DNA from: an uncultured Clostridia bacterium | GTDB taxonomy: Bacteria > Bacillota > Clostridia > Christensenellales > CAMQZB01 | Direction of reading: 5' to 3' | Length of the DNA stretch: 38,410 bases | Assembly: GCA_947039455.1 (NCBI GenBank) | Contig: CAMQZB010000018.1 | Location: 1-38,410 of the forward strand | Part shown: piece by piece, positions 34,367 to 38,410 of the stretch | Layout of the letters: the number at the start of each line of letters is the position of its first letter | Position numbering within the stretch: position 1 is the stretch's first letter | The notes under the pieces: generated by a model | Databases searched by the model: none | Told to the model about the DNA's origin: nothing | The model's input: only the letters and a program-made list of their open reading frames with translations | Position numbers and translations under genes: made by a program

Positions 34367-34921
34367 TTACAATTCTAATTGTGGCATTGTTCGGTCAAGA
34401 AGTATTCTCGAATTCACTATGCCTACTAATCCCAGAATGTGTGAATAATATGGCAATAATTCTTGGTTATTTTTTACGATTTCAATTATGTAATTTATCT
34501 TTTCTTCATTGGCAAACGACATTTCTGAAAGTAAATTATTACACAGCAATCTAGATAATAACTGTCGCCACACATCTTCACATTCTTCAAATGATTTACT
34601 ATCTTTTGTTAAAAAGTTTTTCACTTTGTCTATTAATTCTTCTAAGACTTCTACTGCGTAGGTGTCTTTTTCTTTTCTTTGGTTTATTCTTGCACTTACA
34701 ATTTCCGTTTTCTTGTGTCGAAACACTATGAGCTTTTCAAGTGCCGTTGCAATGTCGCTAGATATGTACAGGTTATGTTCATCGGCAAACTTTTGCAACT
34801 CGCTAATATACTTCATACTTGAAAGATAGAAGCTTCCACTTGTTTTCAATAGGTTTTCAGTCAGCTGTGAGACTTCATTCATTTTAGTTTGAAGTTCCAA
34901 AAATATTGGGTAAGGTATCAT
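34367..34921 (-). CDS. Hypothetical helical protein of the DUF2589 operon
   Basis: 184 residues, almost wholly alpha-helical, with heptad-like stretches (LQTKMNEVSQLTENLL, VEVLEELIDKVKNFL). No signal peptide or known motif. It starts 6 bp after the DUF2589-like partner gene, with only a weak ribosome site, so translation is probably coupled. It could be a chaperone, adaptor or immunity protein for its neighbours; not recognised. Confidence 0.6.
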   Translation of the reverse strand: MIPYPIFLELQTKMNEVSQLTENLLKTSGSFYLSSMKYISELQKFADEHNLYISSDIATALEKLIVFRHKKTEIVSARINQRKEKDTYAVEVLEELIDKVKNFLTKDSKSFEECEDVWRQLLSRLLCNNLLSEMSFANEEKINYIIEIVKNNQELLPYYSHILGLVGIVNSRILLDRTMPQLEL

Positions 34922-34927
34922 AATTTT

Positions 34928-35806
34928 CTACGTTAAAGATAGATATCTCACTTCTTTTCCGCCTTTGTCCTCCACCAATAAATTCAAATCTTGCTCTCTT
35001 ATCTTCATCTTAATATGCATTAGACAATCAAATTTCGAACTAAATTCATTCATTTGTCCTGTGCTTACATCGATTTGCACACCGCTGTTATTCCCTATGA
35101 TTTTTTTATATTCAAAAAACATTATATTGCTTACATATCTTGCACTTTTCATAATTTCATCATGGTCGAAACTTCCCAATTCTGAATTTTCAGGCATTTC
35201 TAGTACTGCTTTTGTTTTTATGTACAAGGCTTTACCGAAATCCTCTGTAACATCAAGCAATTTCAACACTTCATAGTTATACTCATTTAAGTATTTTTGT
35301 AAATGTCTTTTCATTCGTTCAGCAATGTTTTGGGAAATAATTATATATTGATTAAGAATTTCTTTTGCCATTATGCGATTTTCATTTACGCCCACATATA
35401 TGCCATTTTCCATTCTTTCTTGGTTTTCGTCTACATAATTTTCGCCTCTTGACAATGCTTCTCGCCTTTTCTCTTTTTGAGTTTTTTCTCTTTCATCTTG
35501 ATCAAATTTTGTATAGTAATTGTACTTTAGCGTTCTGAGAAGTAAGCTTGGCAATCTTTTATCCGTTATCTCAACAATACTTCTTTTGTTTTTCTCCAAG
35601 TCTTCCGCATCGGTTTTCAGCCCTACCACCATAACAGGAACTTCTATCTCTACATCATCAATGGTATAATGAGGTATAGGCAATCCCTTTATGAATGGAT
35701 CGGCAAAATACTTTTCCGAAAGCACTGCTGAAGAATAATCCGCATAACTTCTTGCTTTACAAACATCATCTATTATTTCTCCAATAAAGCTTGATAAGGT
35801 TATCAT
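34928..35806 (-). CDS. DUF2589-like partner protein
   Basis: 292 residues. The N-terminus SEKYFADPFIKGLPIPHYTI followed by VEIEVPVMVVGL parallels the LPIPFIRIASTDIEL strand of the upstream DUF2589 protein. The C-terminal CLMHIKMKIREQDLNLLVED resembles its closing SLNIKVHAVQ strand. Between them lies a charged helical insert (residues about 105-150, KTQKEKRREAL). The ATG overlaps the DUF2589 stop (ATGA). Probably forms a mixed assembly with that protein. Confidence 0.62.
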   Translation of the reverse strand: MITLSSFIGEIIDDVCKARSYADYSSAVLSEKYFADPFIKGLPIPHYTIDDVEIEVPVMVVGLKTDAEDLEKNKRSIVEITDKRLPSLLLRTLKYNYYTKFDQDEREKTQKEKRREALSRGENYVDENQERMENGIYVGVNENRIMAKEILNQYIIISQNIAERMKRHLQKYLNEYNYEVLKLLDVTEDFGKALYIKTKAVLEMPENSELGSFDHDEIMKSARYVSNIMFFEYKKIIGNNSGVQIDVSTGQMNEFSSKFDCLMHIKMKIREQDLNLLVEDKGGKEVRYLSLT

Positions 35807-36678
35807 GCTTGTATTTTCTCAACTTTTGAGTTAGCTATCTTAGGCGTAATCGACTCTTCTAAAATGTCTAATATCCTACTGATACCCATAGGCATTTCAT
35901 CTTGAACTGCGTGAACTTTTATGTTCAACGAAAATTCTTTTTTCACTTCTTCAGTGCTACTTGTTTTCTTTTGTGTAGAAACTGATGCTGAGAATGTTGC
36001 ATTGACTGATGCTCCAAATCCTTTATATCCAACTGTCGCACTTCCCCCCATATCTTTACTGCTATCATCGCTTGACGATGTGTTTTCCATTGAATTTATT
36101 TTTACGTTTAACTCAATATCTGTTGAGGCAATTCTAATAAATGGTATCGGCAACATTGTCAAAATCGGAACTTTCAACTCCATATCTTGAAATTGTGCTG
36201 GAACTTCTTTCTTCGCTTCTATTTTTACACATCTAATTTTTGCAACTTCAACACTTTCATCTTCGCATAAAATCACCACTTCAGCACCATCAGCTATATC
36301 TTTGTTTTCGCCCAAAATATACGCTGATAAAAAGCTACCATACTGATCTAAGTCATGTTTTATTACTACTCCAACTCCGCCAATAGTATAACCTTTGATA
36401 TTTTCATTCGTATAGCCAAGACCCTTTGATTCTACTTGCAACTTTAATTGCGCTGGCTGTGCTGGTTGATATGTGGCCACCTCTTTTGGATACTTAAATC
36501 CTACGTAAATTGGTTCAGTGGCTTCCCCATTTTCGTTTAACTTAAAGCCTGTTTGCTTAATAAAATTCACTGTGGTGAGTGAAGCGTTACTTTGGGCTTT
36601 TACCACTGCGTCAAGGGCACCTCCAATTATCTTGTCAAATGCTAAAGACGATAACTCGTTTCCTGCTGAATACGCCAT
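35803..36678 (-). CDS. DUF2589 family protein
   Basis: 291 residues from ATG 36678, GGAGG 7 bp upstream (the TTG two codons earlier is too close to it). LAFDKIIGGALDAVVKAQ and FIKQTGF, then LKVPILTMLPIPFIRI are the DUF2589 hallmarks. A Gly/Ser/Ala-alternating segment (GGSATVGYKGFGASVNATF, about 210-232) looks like amphipathic beta strands, as in pore-forming or shell proteins. The closing MPMGISRILDILEESI is helical. First gene of a four-gene operon with its own promoter. Biochemical role unknown. Confidence 0.75.
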   Translation of the reverse strand: MAYSAGNELSSLAFDKIIGGALDAVVKAQSNASLTTVNFIKQTGFKLNENGEATEPIYVGFKYPKEVATYQPAQPAQLKLQVESKGLGYTNENIKGYTIGGVGVVIKHDLDQYGSFLSAYILGENKDIADGAEVVILCEDESVEVAKIRCVKIEAKKEVPAQFQDMELKVPILTMLPIPFIRIASTDIELNVKINSMENTSSSDDSSKDMGGSATVGYKGFGASVNATFSASVSTQKKTSSTEEVKKEFSLNIKVHAVQDEMPMGISRILDILEESITPKIANSKVEKIQA

Positions 36679-36706
36679 ACTCAATCCTCCTTTCCTTTAC
36701 TCAAAC

Positions 36707-36735
36707 ACTGTATGTTTGTAATTTCATTCTATCAA
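36707..36735 (-). promoter_or_regulatory. Promoter of the DUF2589 operon
   Basis: Minus strand TTGATA, 17 bp, TACAGT, about 29 bp before the start codon, facing away from the HTH gene. Confidence 0.6.
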
Positions 36736-36845
36736 TATAAAAGAACCTATGAGATTCCTGTTAAATTAAAAAAATCTAAACAGCACCCTACGCAGTACCT
36801 ATTATTTCGTTATACTATTATTAATTTTTACATAGGGGAAAACAT

Positions 36846-37166
36846 ATGAGTAATAAATACGACAGACAAATTGATATTATCAACACTCTTAGCAACGGTC
36901 TTAGGACCACATATTTAGTACTAGCTTGTGAATTTGGTGTTAGTATTAAAACAATAAAAAAAGATATTAATGAACTTTCTTTACATTTTCCTATAATTAC
37001 TTACGTTGGAAAACACGGTGGTGTTGAAATCAATAAAGGCTATATAATAAATGGTTTTATTATGAAAACCCAGTACGTTTATTTAATTATTTCAGCATTG
37101 CACATACTTAGATCATCAATTAACGATCCTGATATAGATATACTTTTGAAGCTCTTATCTAAGTAA
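36846..37166 (+). CDS. DeoR/HTH_11-type regulator, short form
   Basis: 106 residues. N-terminal winged HTH: DRQIDIINTLSNGLRTTYLV, then FGVSIKTIKKDINELSLHFP and VGKHGGVEI, the classical HTH_11 layout. Only about 45 residues follow, so the usual WYL or sugar-binding domain is missing; the stop may mark a truncation. Divergent from the DUF2589 operon across 167 bp, so it is probably the operon's regulator. AGGGG precedes the ATG and TATACT lies further upstream. Confidence 0.75.
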   Translation: MSNKYDRQIDIINTLSNGLRTTYLVLACEFGVSIKTIKKDINELSLHFPIITYVGKHGGVEINKGYIINGFIMKTQYVYLIISALHILRSSINDPDIDILLKLLSK

Positions 37167-37258
37167 TTTTACAACTCTAAATTCTGACATACATCTTTCT
37201 TATATTCGTCTACTTACTTTTTTTTTGATAATTAATACACTGCAAATACTACTAAAAA

Positions 37259-37570
37259 CAGTGTGAATTATCGCTATTTTGGGTCAATAGTGTATCATAA
37301 GTGTATCACGAGGGATAAAAAGAACCCGAAAAGCCTTTGTTTAAAGGGTTTTCGGGGTCTTGTATTATTAATTAAAGTAACTAAACGCAGTGCATTTAAT
37401 ACTATTTCTAGCCAAATATCAGGGCAAGTGCCAGCTGAGGCTCTCCGACTATTCCCACTCTTCACATTTAGCTATAACGCCACCAATTCTATGGGTAAAA
37501 CGTGGATATATTATATGTATTTTCTTCACATTATCCATAGAATTTTACTTTCAACTACAAAAGTGAGTCA
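37259..37570 (-). repeat. Three-copy structured repeat, copy C
   Basis: CAGTGTGAATTATCGCT (37259-37275), two 11-bp-spaced GTGTATCA motifs (37289-37310), a hairpin terminator (37321-37360) and the 87-bp block 37451-37537 identical to copy B. It has both the left part shared with A and the right part shared with B, so it is the most complete copy. Confidence 0.78.
37321..37360. terminator. Terminator hairpin inside repeat copy C
   Basis: 18-nt arms, AGAACCCGAAAAGCCTTT and a complement with two mismatches, 4-nt loop, A-run to the left (T-run on the minus strand). Confidence 0.65.
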
Positions 37571-37601
37571 TAATTGCCGACACGGAATTATATATATAAT
37601 T

Positions 37602-37975
37602 TATCTGTAAATAATTAATTTAATAGTTTACTTATGGTTAACATACAATTTATTCTAACCAGTTAATTTCAAAATTTACTTAAAAATGATCTGTACTTTT
37701 TTAATGTTGCTACATATATAAATACGATAATTTTCGATTTAAGCAAACACACAAATATAGAGACATTTTTAATTGCATCCACACACAAATTCATTCTAGG
37801 TAAAATTTTCTGTTTTCATATTTCATCTTAACTCTTTCAGATGATTAAAAAAACTCAAAATATTCTCAAAAGCACAACCATAAAACCACTCAAAACATCT
37901 TAAAAATCACAATCTATAAACCTCCATAAGATTTCACAAAAAGTACTACCAATAAGCAACAATTTTATAGGATAT
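37602..37975. other. Gene-free AT-rich stretch
   Basis: No open frame with a ribosome site, no RNA gene and no clear hairpin were found here. Very AT-rich with scattered CAAAA/CACAA strings. Confidence 0.6.
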
Positions 37976-37981
37976 AAAAAA

Positions 37982-38015
37982 AGCCCGTCTACTTTCGTAA
38001 ACGGGCTCTTTTTTT
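37982..38015. terminator. Terminator, first of two duplicated units
   Basis: Stem AGCCCGT / ACGGGCT with inner TAC/GTA pairing, T-run to 38015. The hairpin plus the following GTACTATTCAT...GTAC segment (to 38040) is repeated at 38184-38244. Confidence 0.72.
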
Positions 38016-38041
38016 ATGTACTATTCATAGGAGAAAGTACA

Positions 38042-38093
38042 GCCCAAAACCCCAGTGTTTATGCGGTTTTTTCAATAATAACCTCACCAAAAA
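38042..38093. repeat. 52-bp direct repeat, right copy
   Basis: Identical to 2645-2696 in the same orientation. Here it lies between the two duplicated terminator units. Confidence 0.8.
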
Positions 38094-38183
38094 ACCCCAA
38101 TTCCCCATCTACGACTTTTAACAACATAATTTCATGTTTTTATACCCTACATTCACTTTTCCCACCATTTCCAACACAAAGAA

Positions 38184-38217
38184 AGCCCGTCTACTTACGT
38201 AAACGGGCTTTTTTTTC
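38184..38217. terminator. Terminator, second duplicated unit
   Basis: Stem AGCCCGT / ACGGGCT with a T-run, near-identical to the hairpin at 37982-38015, followed by the same GTACTATTCAT-type segment. The remaining 165 bp to the window end show no gene I can support. Confidence 0.7.
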
Positions 38218-38410
38218 GTACTATTCATTTAGGAGAATGTACTATCTAATTTAAAGGATCTTGCGACCCCTGAGAAGTAAATTAGCAATTTTAGGTTGTC
38301 GTTTTTCAACAACGTTTTTGTTGTTCATTCAATTTTTCACAACCCTATAATTATTATCTCCATTTTAGACAACAACTTCTAAAGCCATTCATTAAATTCA
38401 TTTTAACAAC

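Noticed and set aside
37263-37610. A 115-codon plus-strand frame through repeat copy C
   Set aside because: It runs through the hairpin terminator and the repeat; the corresponding frame is not kept in copies A and B.

Overview
This is a low-GC Gram-positive (Bacillota/Firmicutes-like) accessory region. The composition is strongly AT-rich and most genes have clear GGAGG-type ribosome binding sites. Several families are typical of that phylum: an InlB-repeat/Ig-like surface protein, an AbiU2/HEPN-like protein, a MobC-like mobilization protein and a T-box-like leader remnant. I saw no rRNA, tRNA or CRISPR array. Almost everything between about 3.2 and 37.2 kb looks like a defence/mobile island.

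Layout. (1) 1-2333, minus: 5' part of a secreted, repetitive surface protein that runs off the left edge. Its upstream region has two inverted copies of one palindromic box, a strong promoter facing right and several hairpins. (2) 3.2-5.9 kb, minus: a BRO-N/DinD-like protein overlapping a PD-(D/E)XK nuclease, then a six-span membrane protein. (3) 6.1-8.45 kb, minus: an XRE regulator, a PD-(D/E)XK nuclease-helicase (DUF2075) and a 19-codon remnant of a zinc-ribbon gene, with an operator/promoter upstream. (4) 8.6-10.5 kb, minus: two poorly known genes, one DUF4238. (5) 10.7-24.7 kb, minus: one ten-gene, translationally coupled operon that looks like a divergent DNA phosphorothioation (Dnd) system. 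Gene order is dndC-like, DUF4007, BrxC/PglY-like ATPase, cysteine desulfurase, GIY-YIG protein, dndB-like, phospholipase-D/SF2 helicase, a 54-residue microgene, dndD-like and a small dnd-associated-like protein. (6) 24.8-28.3 kb: two paralogous divergent HTH/SLOG-family pairs bracketing a MobC-like gene, a HEPN/AbiU2-like gene and an XRE regulator. (7) 28.6-33.1 kb: a tyrosine recombinase and a D-Ala-D-Ala-ligase-like ATP-grasp protein, convergent with a 791-residue STAND-type ATPase. (8) 33.2-36.7 kb, minus: a four-gene operon of DUF2589, a DUF2589-like partner, an unknown helical protein and a DUF6765 phospholipase/nuclease-fold protein, with a divergent HTH regulator. (9) 37.2-38.4 kb: no gene, only repeats and terminators.

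The island is punctuated by a structured repeat present three times in the same orientation (about 2.86-3.09, 28.29-28.54 and 37.26-37.57 kb). Copies two and three share an 87-bp perfect block. The middle copy lies directly before the tyrosine recombinase, so the 25-kb and 9-kb segments between copies could behave as separate cassettes. A different 52-bp perfect direct repeat lies near the two ends (2645 and 38042).

The candidates I find most worth following are the hybrid Dnd/BREX-like operon with its embedded GIY-YIG protein and hidden microgene, the DUF2589-DUF6765 operon, the recombinase/ATP-grasp/STAND group, and the three-copy repeat, which may encode a small RNA. Function assignments come from motifs and remembered family traits; no database search was possible.
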